This document shows, one piece after another, positions 1-8,268 of a stretch of DNA of 64,000 bases. Made by a program: the position numbers and the translations under genes. The notes below the pieces were generated by a model. It was not told the origin of the DNA, searched no databases, and saw nothing but the letters and a program-made list of their open reading frames with translations. Every line of letters begins with the position of its first letter. The first letter of the stretch is position 1. Origin of the DNA: Acidaminococcus hominis. GTDB taxonomy: Bacteria; Bacillota; Negativicutes; Acidaminococcales; Acidaminococcaceae. Where the stretch lies: NCBI RefSeq assembly GCF_900291475.1, contig NZ_OLMM01000004.1, positions 428,118 through 492,117 of the forward strand, read 5' to 3'.

Positions 1-137
1 ATACGCTGAACCAGCGCCCACGTCGTGTTTTGGGCTACCATACGCCGTCAGAGCTATTTGATGCATTCCTCGATGAAGTTTATGCTATTGAGTGTGTTTC
101 TTGATTATAGTTGTTCAAATTCAACTTGCAATTTACC
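1..137 (+). mobile_element. 3' end of an IS30-family insertion sequence
   Basis: The window opens inside the last codons of an IS30-type transposase (stop at 102-104). It is followed by AT-rich DNA (about 111-136) resembling the terminal inverted repeat of IS30 elements (GTTCAAATTCAACTTGC...). The other end lies outside the window, so boundary and target duplication cannot be verified. Confidence 0.6.
3..104 (+). CDS. IS30-family transposase, C-terminal fragment (5' end outside window)
   Basis: Frame 3 encodes 33 residues before TGA. They include the NQRPRRVLGYHTPSELF segment typical of the C-terminus of IS30 (DDE) transposases, usually written LNxRPRKxLGxxTPxE. The enzyme cuts and joins the element ends during transposition. 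Only the tail is visible, so it is unknown whether the full gene is intact. Confidence 0.75.
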   Translation, partial: TLNQRPRRVLGYHTPSELFDAFLDEVYAIECVS

Positions 138-140
138 ATA

Positions 141-177
141 AAAAAACATCGACTCTATAAAGGAATCGATGTTTTTC
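141..177 (+). terminator. Rho-independent terminator behind the IS30 element
   Basis: AACATCGA and TCGATGTT pair around a loop of about 12 nt. They are flanked by an A-run on the left and a T-run on the right, so the hairpin could stop transcription from either side. It lies just outside the inferred IS end. Confidence 0.6.
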
Positions 178-556
178 TTTCATTTTGTAATAATATTTAC
201 AGTTTTTGTATTTTATTTTTGTACTACAGATAAGAACATGTAGGCTTGCTGGAGCAGTTCCTCCAAACCCACAGCCGGCGGTCTTAAACAAACTTTTCAG
301 ATATTTCTCTTTGTCTCTTTTTCACTTTATCCCGTTAGAGTGATAAATAAGAGGGGTCGCACCAAACTATGCTTTTCTTATTTATTTTTTCTTGCGCTAT
401 TAGTATATCCGTCAACCGTCCAGAAAGAGTCCATAAAATGAAATTCACCCTTATTTTTCCATATTTTGCCATTCCTGATGGATATACCAGATGGCATAGC
501 CGCTTACTCGGATATCCTGCCATTTAAAGCCATTTTTGTATCCTTAATACAGAATA
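178..556. other. Intergenic, AT-rich, no convincing gene
   Basis: Between the IS30 tail and the lyase gene I see no homology-bearing ORF. A 62-codon minus-strand ORF (335-523) has no recognisable motif and no good ribosome-binding site. The stretch may be decayed DNA next to the insertion. Confidence 0.5.
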
Positions 557-596
557 CAGGAATCCAGACCTTCCTGCTGGAGAGTCTGGATTCCTG
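557..596 (-). terminator. Hairpin downstream of the lyase gene
   Basis: A perfect 13-bp stem (CAGGAATCCAGAC with GTCTGGATTCCTG) lies 35 bp past the lyase stop codon. There is no clean U-tract on the minus strand, so it may be a weak terminator or an mRNA 3'-end stabiliser. Confidence 0.5.
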
Positions 597-630
597 AAAA
601 TAATTTTATGCGGTTAGGGAGAAAAACCAT

Positions 631-2160
631 TTACAGCAGCTTTTTGCCCATCCCCTGCTCTGCCCAGGCAATGATTTTCCCTTCATGAATGGCCTGTCTC
701 AGATATTCGATGCAGGGATACAGGTACATATCCTCTTCCATGGGCGGCACCTGCTTGGCCACCTGGGCCAGCACTGCTGCGCTGGCGCTGCTGCGGGCTT
801 TGCCAGGCGCCGCAAAAGGCTGGGCCTGGTAGACGGACAGTAGTTCGATGGCCAGGATGTATTCCAGTTTTTCCGCCACGGACAGGGATTTCTTCCCGGC
901 GTTATACCCCATGGCCACGTAATCTTCCTGGTTGCCGCAGGTAGGGGTATTATCAATGACCGCTGGGGTGCACAGAATCCGCATCTCGTTGAGCAGCCCG
1001 GCCTGGGTATACTGGGGAATCATCAGCCCGGAATTAAGCCCCGGCTTCTTGATCATGAACCAGGAATAGCCGGACAGGCTGCCGTCAATCAGCCGGTTGT
1101 TCCTGCGCTCGGACATTTTGGCCAGCATGGTAGCGGCAATGCAGGAGGAATCCATGGCAATCCCCACGTAAGCAGAGTCGGCATTGCAGGCGGAAATCAC
1201 TTCTTCCTCCCCGGCTTCCGGCCAGATAATGGGATTGTCGCAGCGGGAATTCATTTCGATTTCCAGAGTCTTTTTGGCATCCAGCAGGGTCTTTTTGGCG
1301 GCCCCGTGGAGCTGGGGAATGCAGCGCAGGGACAGGGCATCCTGAACACGGGTTCCCTTGGCCGCTGCAATCACCTGGGAATCTGCCAATAGGTTCCGGA
1401 CGTTTTCTGCGGTCTTCCCCTGGTCTTCATGGGGCCGCACCGCCATAACCCGAGGATCAAAAGCGTTCATGACTCCCTGAAGGGCTTCCAAACTCAGAGC
1501 TCCCACCACATCGGCCGTTTTGGCGGCCTGGAGCATATCATAGAGACCGATAGCCCCCATGGCTGTTACCGCCGTGGTGCCGGACACCAGCGCCAGGCCT
1601 TCCTTGGACGCCAGCTGGATAGGGCTAAGGCCGGCTTTTTCCAGGGCTTCCGCCCCAGGGAGCAGCTCTCCCTGGTAATAGGCCTTGCCCCGGCCGGTAA
1701 TCACCAGAGCCATATGGGCTTCCGGGCTCAGATACCCCACACTGCCGTCCCCCGGTGCCCAAGGCACCAGGTTCCGGTTCAGAAACTGCCGGTACTGTTC
1801 CAGCACTTCCAACCGCACGCCGCTGTAGCCCTGGCCCAGGTTCTGGAGCACCATCAAAAGGGTTCCCCGGACCGTTTCTTCGCTCAGGGGCTTGCCCACA
1901 GAGGTGGAATGGGACAAAATGATGTTCTTTTGGAGCTGGGCCGTTTCGTCCTTGTCAATGGCCTTGGTGCACAGGGCCCCGAAGCCCGTGGTCACCCCGT
2001 ACATAACCTTTTCCTCTTCCACCCACTGCTCCACCAGGGCCCGGGACTTGTTGACCCGAGCCTTATAGGCTTCACTGAAAGTTACCTGCGCCTTGTCCCG
2101 GACCACTGCCAGGAAGTCCTCCAAATCAATTTTACCGCCCAATTCAATTGTCCGTGCCAT
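631..2160 (-). CDS. HAL-fold lyase lacking the MIO cofactor tripeptide; candidate ergothionase
   Basis: A 509-residue member of the histidine/phenylalanine ammonia-lyase family. The start is ATG at 2160 (MARTIELGG) behind GGAAGG/AGGAAAG. YGVTTGFG (about 54-61), a His in ILSHS, SLRC and NQED (Glu about 412) match the family. The Ala-Ser-Gly that forms MIO is missing: at about 139-148 it reads GSVGYLSPEA, where canonical enzymes have GSVGASGDLAPL. The usual Asn of ALxNGT is Ser, and the Tyr before SLRC is Leu. A lysine pair (about 371-372) sits just before GLNSG. Ergothionase of Treponema denticola is a HAL-fold enzyme without MIO that eliminates trimethylamine from ergothioneine. The upstream betaine-type (BCCT) transporter gene, 4 bp away, fits that substrate class. 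The family and the missing triad are seen; the substrate is inferred. It could act on hercynine or another trimethylated amino acid. No hydratase gene follows. Confidence 0.7.
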   Translation of the reverse strand: MARTIELGGKIDLEDFLAVVRDKAQVTFSEAYKARVNKSRALVEQWVEEEKVMYGVTTGFGALCTKAIDKDETAQLQKNIILSHSTSVGKPLSEETVRGTLLMVLQNLGQGYSGVRLEVLEQYRQFLNRNLVPWAPGDGSVGYLSPEAHMALVITGRGKAYYQGELLPGAEALEKAGLSPIQLASKEGLALVSGTTAVTAMGAIGLYDMLQAAKTADVVGALSLEALQGVMNAFDPRVMAVRPHEDQGKTAENVRNLLADSQVIAAAKGTRVQDALSLRCIPQLHGAAKKTLLDAKKTLEIEMNSRCDNPIIWPEAGEEEVISACNADSAYVGIAMDSSCIAATMLAKMSERRNNRLIDGSLSGYSWFMIKKPGLNSGLMIPQYTQAGLLNEMRILCTPAVIDNTPTCGNQEDYVAMGYNAGKKSLSVAEKLEYILAIELLSVYQAQPFAAPGKARSSASAAVLAQVAKQVPPMEEDMYLYPCIEYLRQAIHEGKIIAWAEQGMGKKLL

Positions 2161-2164
2161 ACGC

Positions 2165-3778
2165 TCACTTTCCTTCCTCAGCATTTTCCACCACGGTATT
2201 TTCTACCTGGCTTTCACTGTCCACAATGTCCTTTTTGGTTTCCTTGTCCATAAAGAAGACCTTCCCGGCGGCCAGCACCTGCAAAATAAAGATGGCCAGC
2301 ACCACAAAACCACCGCAGGCGGACAGGTACTTAACGCCGTCCACCCCCTGCTCACCGCCGCCAAAAGCTACCATGATGGCAGAAATAGCGCCGATGGATA
2401 CACCCCAGACCACCTTCTGCCACAGGGCCGGTTCTTCATCGTGCCGGGCACCCTTGGTGCACAGGGCCGCAATGGTGGTGGACATGGTGTCCGCCGTAGT
2501 GGAGAACGCCGCAATCAGCGTAATAATGATAATGGGGATCAGGATACTGCCCAGGGGCACCGCTTGAAGGAACGCCCAGATGCCGGATACGGCACCACCG
2601 GCCTTAATGGCAGCTACAATATCCACTCGGCCGTTGATCTGCCACTGGAGGGCCGTACCGCCCCAAACCGCAAACCAGATCATGCCAAAGACCGCCGGCA
2701 AAATCCAGTTGATGATCAGGAATTCCTTAATGGTCCGGCCATAGGCAATCATGGCGAAGAAAATTCCCATCAGCGGAGCATAGGCAATCCAAATGGCCCA
2801 GTCGTACATGGTCCACCAGGTAACCAGTTCCTTGCCGCCCACCGGATAGGGATCCAGACCCCAGGTCCAGAAATGATCCAGCCAGTAGCCCATGCCGATG
2901 TTGCCCATATTCATAATGTACACCGTAGGGCCAATGATGATTAACAGGAACAGCAGGGCGTAGAAAATCTTGGTGGTCAGATTGGCCAGCCATTTGATGC
3001 CCCGGTCAATGCCCAGCACGGAAGCAATGGTAAAGGTGGCCGTGATAATGGCCGTCAGCACAAACCAGACCAGAGGTCCCTGTTTGATGCCGTAGGCTGC
3101 CGTAAGGCCGGTTCCGATCAGGGCAAGTCCCGCCCCCAGGGAAGCTGCCAGTCCCAGGGCAATGGCCAGTACGGATAGTACGTCCACCAGGGAACGCCAA
3201 AACCCTTTGTTGACCTTTTCCCCAAACAACGGGGTCAGGGAAGCTGCTACGGACAATTCCTTATTCCGGTTATAGTATAAATAGGCCATGATTACGCCGG
3301 TCAAGGCATAGATGGCATAGGGAATAAAAGTCCAGTTATAAAATACCCGGCCCATGGAGAAAAAGGCCGCTTCCGGTGTAAAGGGTTTGATGCCCGAAGC
3401 ATTCAGCTCCCCGTAAATATTGCCGTAATAAATGATGGGTTCATTGACCCCGTAGGTAATCAGGCCCGTAGCAATGCCCCCGGTCAGGGTCATGGCAAAC
3501 CAGGCGCCAAAGGAGAATTTGGCTTTGGCATTGGGTCCCCCAAAGCGAATCTTCCCCAAAGGAGAAAAGGTTAACAGGGCAATCATAATCAGGGTGCCAA
3601 TGGCCACCCATTGATACAGCCAGCCAAAGGTTTCCAGGGACCAGCCGAAAATGGCCTGGGTAACCTTGGTCAGCCATTCATTGTGGAGGACCCCCAACAG
3701 GGCAGAACCCCCAATGACTACAAAACAGGGGATGAACACATCCCAGCGTACGCCTTTCTTGACTTCTTTTTCTTCCAC
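2165..3778 (-). CDS. BCCT-family betaine/carnitine/choline-type transporter
   Basis: A 537-residue protein with about 12 membrane helices and the BCCT layout. The helix-3 segment GGIATGLITYGVNEP resembles BetP's glycine-rich stretch. The helix-8 segment YDWAIWIAYAPLMG corresponds to the Trp-rich quaternary-amine box, with one Trp changed to Ile and one to Tyr. GRTIKEF follows, as in the family. The start is GTG at 3778 behind GGAGGGAG. BCCT carriers move quaternary ammonium compounds by Na+ or H+ symport or by exchange. The lyase gene begins 4 bp after the stop, so the pair is almost certainly co-transcribed and the carrier probably supplies its substrate. Substrate identity is inferred. Confidence 0.85.
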   Translation of the reverse strand: MEEKEVKKGVRWDVFIPCFVVIGGSALLGVLHNEWLTKVTQAIFGWSLETFGWLYQWVAIGTLIMIALLTFSPLGKIRFGGPNAKAKFSFGAWFAMTLTGGIATGLITYGVNEPIIYYGNIYGELNASGIKPFTPEAAFFSMGRVFYNWTFIPYAIYALTGVIMAYLYYNRNKELSVAASLTPLFGEKVNKGFWRSLVDVLSVLAIALGLAASLGAGLALIGTGLTAAYGIKQGPLVWFVLTAIITATFTIASVLGIDRGIKWLANLTTKIFYALLFLLIIIGPTVYIMNMGNIGMGYWLDHFWTWGLDPYPVGGKELVTWWTMYDWAIWIAYAPLMGIFFAMIAYGRTIKEFLIINWILPAVFGMIWFAVWGGTALQWQINGRVDIVAAIKAGGAVSGIWAFLQAVPLGSILIPIIIITLIAAFSTTADTMSTTIAALCTKGARHDEEPALWQKVVWGVSIGAISAIMVAFGGGEQGVDGVKYLSACGGFVVLAIFILQVLAAGKVFFMDKETKKDIVDSESQVENTVVENAEEGK

Positions 3779-4120
3779 GATACTCCCTCCTTAATGGATG
3801 TAATTGGATTAGCTTGGCCTAGCACACTACTCTAATATTTTATACATCACACTCCTTATTGTTCGTATTTCTTTATTCCAGTAGATGGTTAAAGAAAAAC
3901 AGGCAAAAATTTTGTTTTGCTTCTATTTATTTGTATTTATGGGCATATGTATAGCTGATTTTCGTCCATAAAAGGTCAATTTTCCTTGTATACATGATTT
4001 TTAACGAATTTTTCTGTTTTCTAACGTTTGTACCATATAATAACTATAACATTCTTTACAATTTAATTGTTCGGTCATTTTGCACTGCCAGCCTCAGGTT
4101 AACCACGTCCAAAGGGCGTC
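3779..4120. promoter_or_regulatory. AT-rich control region upstream of the BCCT-lyase operon
   Basis: About 340 bp without a gene. It contains the palindrome TGTATACA at 3987-3994, the type bound by GntR/HutC regulators, with near-symmetric flanks (CTTGTATACATG). It also contains ACAAT-TTA-ATTGT at 4058-4070. I could not pick one clear minus-strand promoter: TTGACC (3974-3979) to TATACA (3948-3953) has a 20-bp spacer, and TTGTAA near 4054 is another possible -35. Confidence 0.4.
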
Positions 4121-4159
4121 AAAAAAAGGATGCCTGCCCAACTCTGGGCAGACATCCTT
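4121..4159 (-). terminator. Rho-independent terminator of the ftcD-fhs-fchA operon
   Basis: On the minus strand AAGGATGTCTGCCC pairs with GGGCAGGCATCCTT across a short loop and is followed by seven Ts. It begins about 16 bp past the fchA stop and separates this operon from the BCCT-lyase unit. Confidence 0.9.
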
Positions 4160-4175
4160 GAGAAGCAATCTGCAA

Positions 4176-4796
4176 TTACAGCTGTACTTTGTTCAGCAGG
4201 GCTTGTTCCCGTGCATCCACATCTTTTTCAATGGCAGCCATCTTTTGGCGCAGGTCTTCCGCAAAGGCCTGGTCCTTGATGCTTCCCAAATTGATTTTTA
4301 CATTCAGGAAGGCGCCCCGGACAGCAGCCCGGGCGTTCATGGCAGCTACCGCGCCGTCGGTGATGGCGTTGGCGTTGCCTTTTTCAATCACAATAGCAGC
4401 CAGGTCAAGCAGGCCATAGGCCGTTTCCCCCACCGTAAAGGGTACCAGGGCAGCGCCCTTGGTAGCTTCCTGGATGGCGGCAGAACGGGCTTTTTTGGCT
4501 TCGTCCGTATCCTTGGGTAGCTTGAAAGCGGCCATGATTTTGTTGAAGGCATTGCTGTCTTCGTCAATCAGTTCCAAGAAACGGGCTTTCAGGGCATGGG
4601 CCTTTTCAGCCACGTCCTTCATATCCTCCTGTACTGCTGCGTATTTTTCCTTGCCGATAGTCAGCTGAGCCACCATTTCGATCAGGGCTGCAGAGGAAGA
4701 GGCGTTCAGGGCAGCAATGGAGCCGCCGCCGGGCGCCGGAGAAGAAGATCCGGTTTCATCGATAAATGCTTCTACAGACAGTTTCCGCAATTCCAT
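4176..4796 (-). CDS. fchA: Cyclodeaminase/methenyl-THF cyclohydrolase family protein
   Basis: A 206-residue, mainly helical protein matching the C-terminal domain of mammalian FTCD and bacterial FchA. It shows the SSSPAPGGGSIAALNAS glycine motif near residue 20 and the NANAITDGAVAAMNARAA segment near 150. The family closes 5-formimino-THF to 5,10-methenyl-THF with release of ammonia; some members are the main methenyl-THF cyclohydrolase. The start has a GGAGG site. It is the last gene of ftcD-fhs-fchA. Because the FolD at 11739-12593 lacks the usual cyclohydrolase residues, FchA may perform both cyclodeaminase and cyclohydrolase steps here. That division of labour is inference. Confidence 0.88.
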   Translation of the reverse strand: MELRKLSVEAFIDETGSSSPAPGGGSIAALNASSSAALIEMVAQLTIGKEKYAAVQEDMKDVAEKAHALKARFLELIDEDSNAFNKIMAAFKLPKDTDEAKKARSAAIQEATKGAALVPFTVGETAYGLLDLAAIVIEKGNANAITDGAVAAMNARAAVRGAFLNVKINLGSIKDQAFAEDLRQKMAAIEKDVDAREQALLNKVQL

Positions 4797-4814
4797 GGGA
4801 CGTATTGCCTCCTA

Positions 4815-6485
4815 TCAGAACAGACCGTAAATCTTGCCGTCGTTGTCGATATCCATCTTCAGGGCAGCCGGTTGTTTGGGCAGACCGGGCATAACCATGA
4901 TGTTGCTGGTCTGGCAGACAATGAAGCCTGCGCCGTTGGATACCCGTACATCCTGTACGGTAATCTTGAAGTTCTTGGGTGCACCCAGGAGAGCCGGGTT
5001 GTCGCTCAGGGAGTACTGGGTCTTGGCTACGCACACCGGCAGTTTATCCAGGCCCCAATCCTGCAATTGTTTGATCTGTTTCTTGGCATTGGGCGTAAAT
5101 TCCACCCCATCGCCGCCGTAGATTTTCGTTACGATGGCATTCAGTTTGTTGGGGATGGTATCGTTGACATCGTACAGTTCCACTTTCTTGGGAGCTTGGC
5201 CTTCCAGGATTTCCACCAGCTTGTTGGCCATATCGATGCCGCCTTCGCCGCCCTTTTCCCAGCATTCGTTCAGGCTGACTTCTACACCGTAGCTGTTGCA
5301 TTTCTGCAGCAGCATATCGATTTCTGCCGGGGTATCGCTGGAGAACTTGTTGATGGCTACCAGTACGGGCAGGCCAAAGGTTCTCATATTTTCCACCTGT
5401 TTTGCCAGGTTGGTGAAGCCGTCGCTGACAGCCTGGACATTTTCCTTGCTCAGGTCTGCTTTGGCTACGCCGCCATGCATCTTCAGGGCACGGATGGTGG
5501 CAACCACTACCACGGCATCCGGATACAGATTGCCATAGTGGCATTTGATATCCATGAATTTTTCAGCACCCAGGTCAGCACCGAAGCCTGCTTCCGTAAT
5601 GGCGATATCGCCCAGCTTCAGGGCCATCTTGGTGGCCAAGAGGGAGTTGCAGCCATGGGCAATGTTGGCAAAAGGTCCGCCATGGATAATGGCAGGGGTG
5701 TGTTCCAGGGTTTGCACCAGGTTGGGTTTAATGGCATCCTTCATCAGCATGGCCATAGCCCCTTCGCAGCCCAGCTGATGTACATGCACCGGGTTGCCGT
5801 CCAGGTCGCAGCCGATAACAATGCGGCCGAACCGGGCTTTCAGGTCTTCCAGGTCCTTGGCCAGGCACAGGATGGCCATGATTTCAGAAGCCACGGTAAT
5901 GGTGAAAGCGTCCTGACGGGGGAAGCCGCAGACTTTGCCGCCCAGGCCCACTACCACGTTGCGCAGGGCACGATCGTTCATGTCCATAACCCGGCGCCAG
6001 GTGATTTGGCGGGCATCCAAACGCAGGGCGTTGCCGTGATGGATATGGTTATCGATCATGGCAGACAGCAGGTTGTTGGCTGCGGTAATGGCATGCATAT
6101 CACCGGTAAAATGCAGGTTGATGTCATCCATAGGTACAACCTGGGCATAACCGCCGCCGGCTGCACCGCCCTTAATACCGAAGACAGGTCCCAGGGACGG
6201 TTCCCGCAGAGCTACTACGGCCTTCTTGCCCACTTTGTTCAGAGCCTGGGCCAGGCCAATGCTGGTAGTGGATTTGCCTTCGCCAGCTGGGGTGGGAGTA
6301 ATGGCCGTAACCAGGACCAATTTCCCATTGGGTTTGTCTTGCAGGCGTTTCAGCACATCCAGGGAGATTTTGGCTTTGTAGTGGCCATATTGTTCCAGCT
6401 CTTCCGGCAGGATTCCCAAGCCGTCAGCAATCTTGCTGATGGGTTCCATCACATTTTTTTGGGCTATTTCGATATCGCTTAACAT
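4815..6485 (-). CDS. fhs: Formate--tetrahydrofolate ligase
   Basis: A 556-residue, full-length Fhs. The P-loop-like [13 protein letters not shown] lies near residue 66, followed by [21 protein letters not shown] and the characteristic [15 protein letters not shown] segment. It interconverts formate, ATP and THF with 10-formyl-THF. In amino-acid fermenters it can run backwards to make ATP from formyl groups. It lies between ftcD and fchA with 18-30 bp gaps, so in this operon it likely releases the histidine-derived carbon as formate. RBS GGAGGTG before ATG at 6485. Confidence 0.97.
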   Translation of the reverse strand: MLSDIEIAQKNVMEPISKIADGLGILPEELEQYGHYKAKISLDVLKRLQDKPNGKLVLVTAITPTPAGEGKSTTSIGLAQALNKVGKKAVVALREPSLGPVFGIKGGAAGGGYAQVVPMDDINLHFTGDMHAITAANNLLSAMIDNHIHHGNALRLDARQITWRRVMDMNDRALRNVVVGLGGKVCGFPRQDAFTITVASEIMAILCLAKDLEDLKARFGRIVIGCDLDGNPVHVHQLGCEGAMAMLMKDAIKPNLVQTLEHTPAIIHGGPFANIAHGCNSLLATKMALKLGDIAITEAGFGADLGAEKFMDIKCHYGNLYPDAVVVVATIRALKMHGGVAKADLSKENVQAVSDGFTNLAKQVENMRTFGLPVLVAINKFSSDTPAEIDMLLQKCNSYGVEVSLNECWEKGGEGGIDMANKLVEILEGQAPKKVELYDVNDTIPNKLNAIVTKIYGGDGVEFTPNAKKQIKQLQDWGLDKLPVCVAKTQYSLSDNPALLGAPKNFKITVQDVRVSNGAGFIVCQTSNIMVMPGLPKQPAALKMDIDNDGKIYGLF

Positions 6486-6515
6486 ATGCGCACCTCCATG
6501 CGGAATTTGTTTTAC

Positions 6516-7421
6516 TTACTCTTCCAATTCAAGCAGACGTTTTTCCAAGATTTCATCCATATCGAAGTTTTCGATCTGGAGATAGTATTCAGCAGCCATC
6601 AGCAGGGCTTTCATGGGCACCGTACCGATTACTTCGCTGCCGGCAATGGAAACGCCGTAGCGGCGGGCTTCCATTTTGATCATTTCAAAAGCTTGGTAAA
6701 CAGCGGTCTTTTCGTAGTTTACCAGGTTCATGGAAACCTGTACCTGGTTCCGTTCTTCCAGCTTTACGCCCATGGCCTTTACAAAGCGCAGGCCGCCGCC
6801 GATGTGACGGACTTTCCGGGCAATGGCGTTGGCCACTTCAATGTCGCTGCAGTGCAGGTTTACGTTGAAGGCAACCAGGGGAACCCGGGCGCCAATGGCA
6901 GAGCAGCCAGATTTTTCGTTCATGACAGCCGGACCGTAATCCGGTTTCCAGGCAGGATCCTTAATCTTTTCGAAGAAGCCTTCGTACTGGCCTTTCCGTA
7001 CAGCAGCCAGGTTCCGGCGTTCTTCCTTGGTGCAGGCATCTTCGTACAGGTAAACAGGAATGCCCATTTCCCCGTAGGCTTTGCCTACCGTATTGGCAAT
7101 GGCAACGCATTCGTCCATGGTTACGCCCATAACCGGGGTAAAGGGAACTACGTCCACTGCGCCAAAACGGGGATGTGCCCCATGATGGGTTCTCATATCA
7201 ATCAGTTCAATGGCGGTTTTGGCCATGTTGATGGCGGCTTCCGTCACTGCTTCGGGAGTGCCGATAATGGTGACCACGGAACGGTTGTGGTCTTCATCGC
7301 TGGAGTAATCCAAAATTTTCAAGCCTTTGATCTTGCGGGCTTCGTCAACAATCTTTTCTACCTTTTCCTTATCGCGACCTTCACTGAAATTTGGTACAAA
7401 CTCAACTAACTTTTTAGCCAT
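6516..7421 (-). CDS. ftcD: Glutamate formimidoyltransferase
   Basis: A 301-residue protein equal to the N-terminal formiminotransferase domain of FTCD. It begins KKLVEFVPNFSEGRD and has HHGAHPRFGAVDVVPF near residue 80. It transfers the formimino group of N-formimino-L-glutamate to THF, releasing glutamate in histidine breakdown. ATG at 7421 is chosen because GGAGGTG lies just upstream; the ORF extends 9 codons further without support. Monofunctional ftcD with a separate fchA is the usual split in anaerobes. hutU and hutI, which would make its substrate, are not in the window. Confidence 0.95.
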   Translation of the reverse strand: MAKKLVEFVPNFSEGRDKEKVEKIVDEARKIKGLKILDYSSDEDHNRSVVTIIGTPEAVTEAAINMAKTAIELIDMRTHHGAHPRFGAVDVVPFTPVMGVTMDECVAIANTVGKAYGEMGIPVYLYEDACTKEERRNLAAVRKGQYEGFFEKIKDPAWKPDYGPAVMNEKSGCSAIGARVPLVAFNVNLHCSDIEVANAIARKVRHIGGGLRFVKAMGVKLEERNQVQVSMNLVNYEKTAVYQAFEMIKMEARRYGVSIAGSEVIGTVPMKALLMAAEYYLQIENFDMDEILEKRLLELEE

Positions 7422-7451
7422 GACGGCACCTCCGTAATAGATAGTCAATCC

Positions 7452-7485
7452 GAACGGCAGGACTATGTCCCGTTCTGTTATTATA
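7452..7485 (-). promoter_or_regulatory. Probable -10 box and leader hairpin of the ftcD operon
   Basis: TATAAT on the minus strand at 7480-7485 is a good -10, but no clear -35 is seen; a T-run lies at about 7503. The leader then contains GAACGG/CCGTTC with an inner GGAC/GTCC pairing (7452-7475) ahead of the ftcD ribosome-binding site. It has no U-tract. Confidence 0.4.
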
Positions 7486-7618
7486 TTATTTTTTTCACGA
7501 CTAAAAAACGTCTGAATGGAAAAAAATCGGATTTTTTTATTTTTTGACCATCTACGGACGCCGTTTCGGTACTATGAAAGGCAAAATGTTCGCAAAATTT
7601 TGATTGTGAGGTGAGCTT

Positions 7619-8179
7619 ATGCAGATTATTCCCCGCTCCCAAGCTACAACCACGGCCTGGTCCGGCGGCACCACCACCGAGTTTTATCTGGACCCTGCCG
7701 ATGGCTCCTACGCCAAACGGCAGTTTACCTTGCGGATCAGCTCCGCCACCGTGGACCTGCCCGAATCAGATTTCACCCTACTGCCGGATTATCTCCGGAT
7801 CATTACCCCCCTCTCCGGCGGCTTTACCCTGACCTATCAGGAAAACCCTGCAGGTACCGTAACCCTAAAGCCCCTGGAAGAAGCATATTTTGACGGCGCC
7901 TGGCACACCCATTCGGTGGGAAAAGCCCTGGACTTTAATGTTATGTACAAAAAAGGCCTCACCGCTCAGTACACACTTTTGGCCGGGTCGCACACCCTTA
8001 CGCCGGCACCCCGGCGCTATGTGTACTTGCCGCCCCAGGCTGACCCAGAAAAAGCGCTGGGAGTCCTTTGCGGTAAGGTGCTAACCGCAGATACCCTGTA
8101 CGTACTGGAGGCAGAAGACGGGGCGGCTGCCCTAACCCTCGCATCCGGCGTCCAGGCCATTTACATTACCGTCCAGTAA
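7619..8179 (+). CDS. hutD: HutD-family protein
   Basis: A 186-residue cupin-like protein of the HutD family. The diagnostic start is RSQATTTAWSGGTTTEFYL, and FTLRISSATV follows near residue 38. HutD accompanies histidine-utilisation genes in many bacteria and has been proposed to limit or sense urocanate/formylglutamate flux; no reaction is established. It is divergent from ftcD with its own ribosome-binding site (GAGGTGAG) and is followed at once by a terminator, so it is a single-gene unit. Its presence supports histidine-type metabolism for the adjacent ftcD operon. Confidence 0.85.
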   Translation: MQIIPRSQATTTAWSGGTTTEFYLDPADGSYAKRQFTLRISSATVDLPESDFTLLPDYLRIITPLSGGFTLTYQENPAGTVTLKPLEEAYFDGAWHTHSVGKALDFNVMYKKGLTAQYTLLAGSHTLTPAPRRYVYLPPQADPEKALGVLCGKVLTADTLYVLEAEDGAAALTLASGVQAIYITVQ

Positions 8180-8192
8180 CCCATGCCCTTCT

Positions 8193-8227
8193 AGCCCGGA
8201 TGGCCTTTGGCCGTCCGGCTTTTTTTG
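8193..8227 (+). terminator. Rho-independent terminator of hutD
   Basis: AGCCCGGATGGCC and GGCCGTCCGGCT form a GC-rich stem followed by seven Ts, 14 bp after the hutD stop. Confidence 0.9.
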
Positions 8228-8232
8228 CAGAA

Positions 8233-8262
8233 AGGAGCTGCTCCAAAAAGGGAACAGCTCCT
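8233..8262 (-). terminator. Hairpin downstream of the SHMT-like gene
   Basis: AGGAGCTGTTCC pairs with GGAGCAGCTCCT (one G-U) 7 bp past the stop codon on the minus strand. The following U-tract is poor, so termination may rely partly on the convergent hutD terminator next to it. Confidence 0.6.
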
Positions 8263-8268
8263 GGCAAA

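Noticed and set aside
335-523. 62-codon minus-strand ORF near the IS30 tail
   Set aside because: No recognisable motif, no convincing ribosome-binding site, AT-rich intergenic composition.
4596-6482. 628-codon plus-strand ORF opposite fhs and fchA
   Set aside because: It is antisense to two strongly conserved enzymes; its translation is His/Gln/Gly-rich and typical of shadow frames.
7544-7575. Promoter for hutD (TTGACC ... TACTAT)
   Set aside because: The spacer is 20 bp, too long for a confident sigma-70 call.
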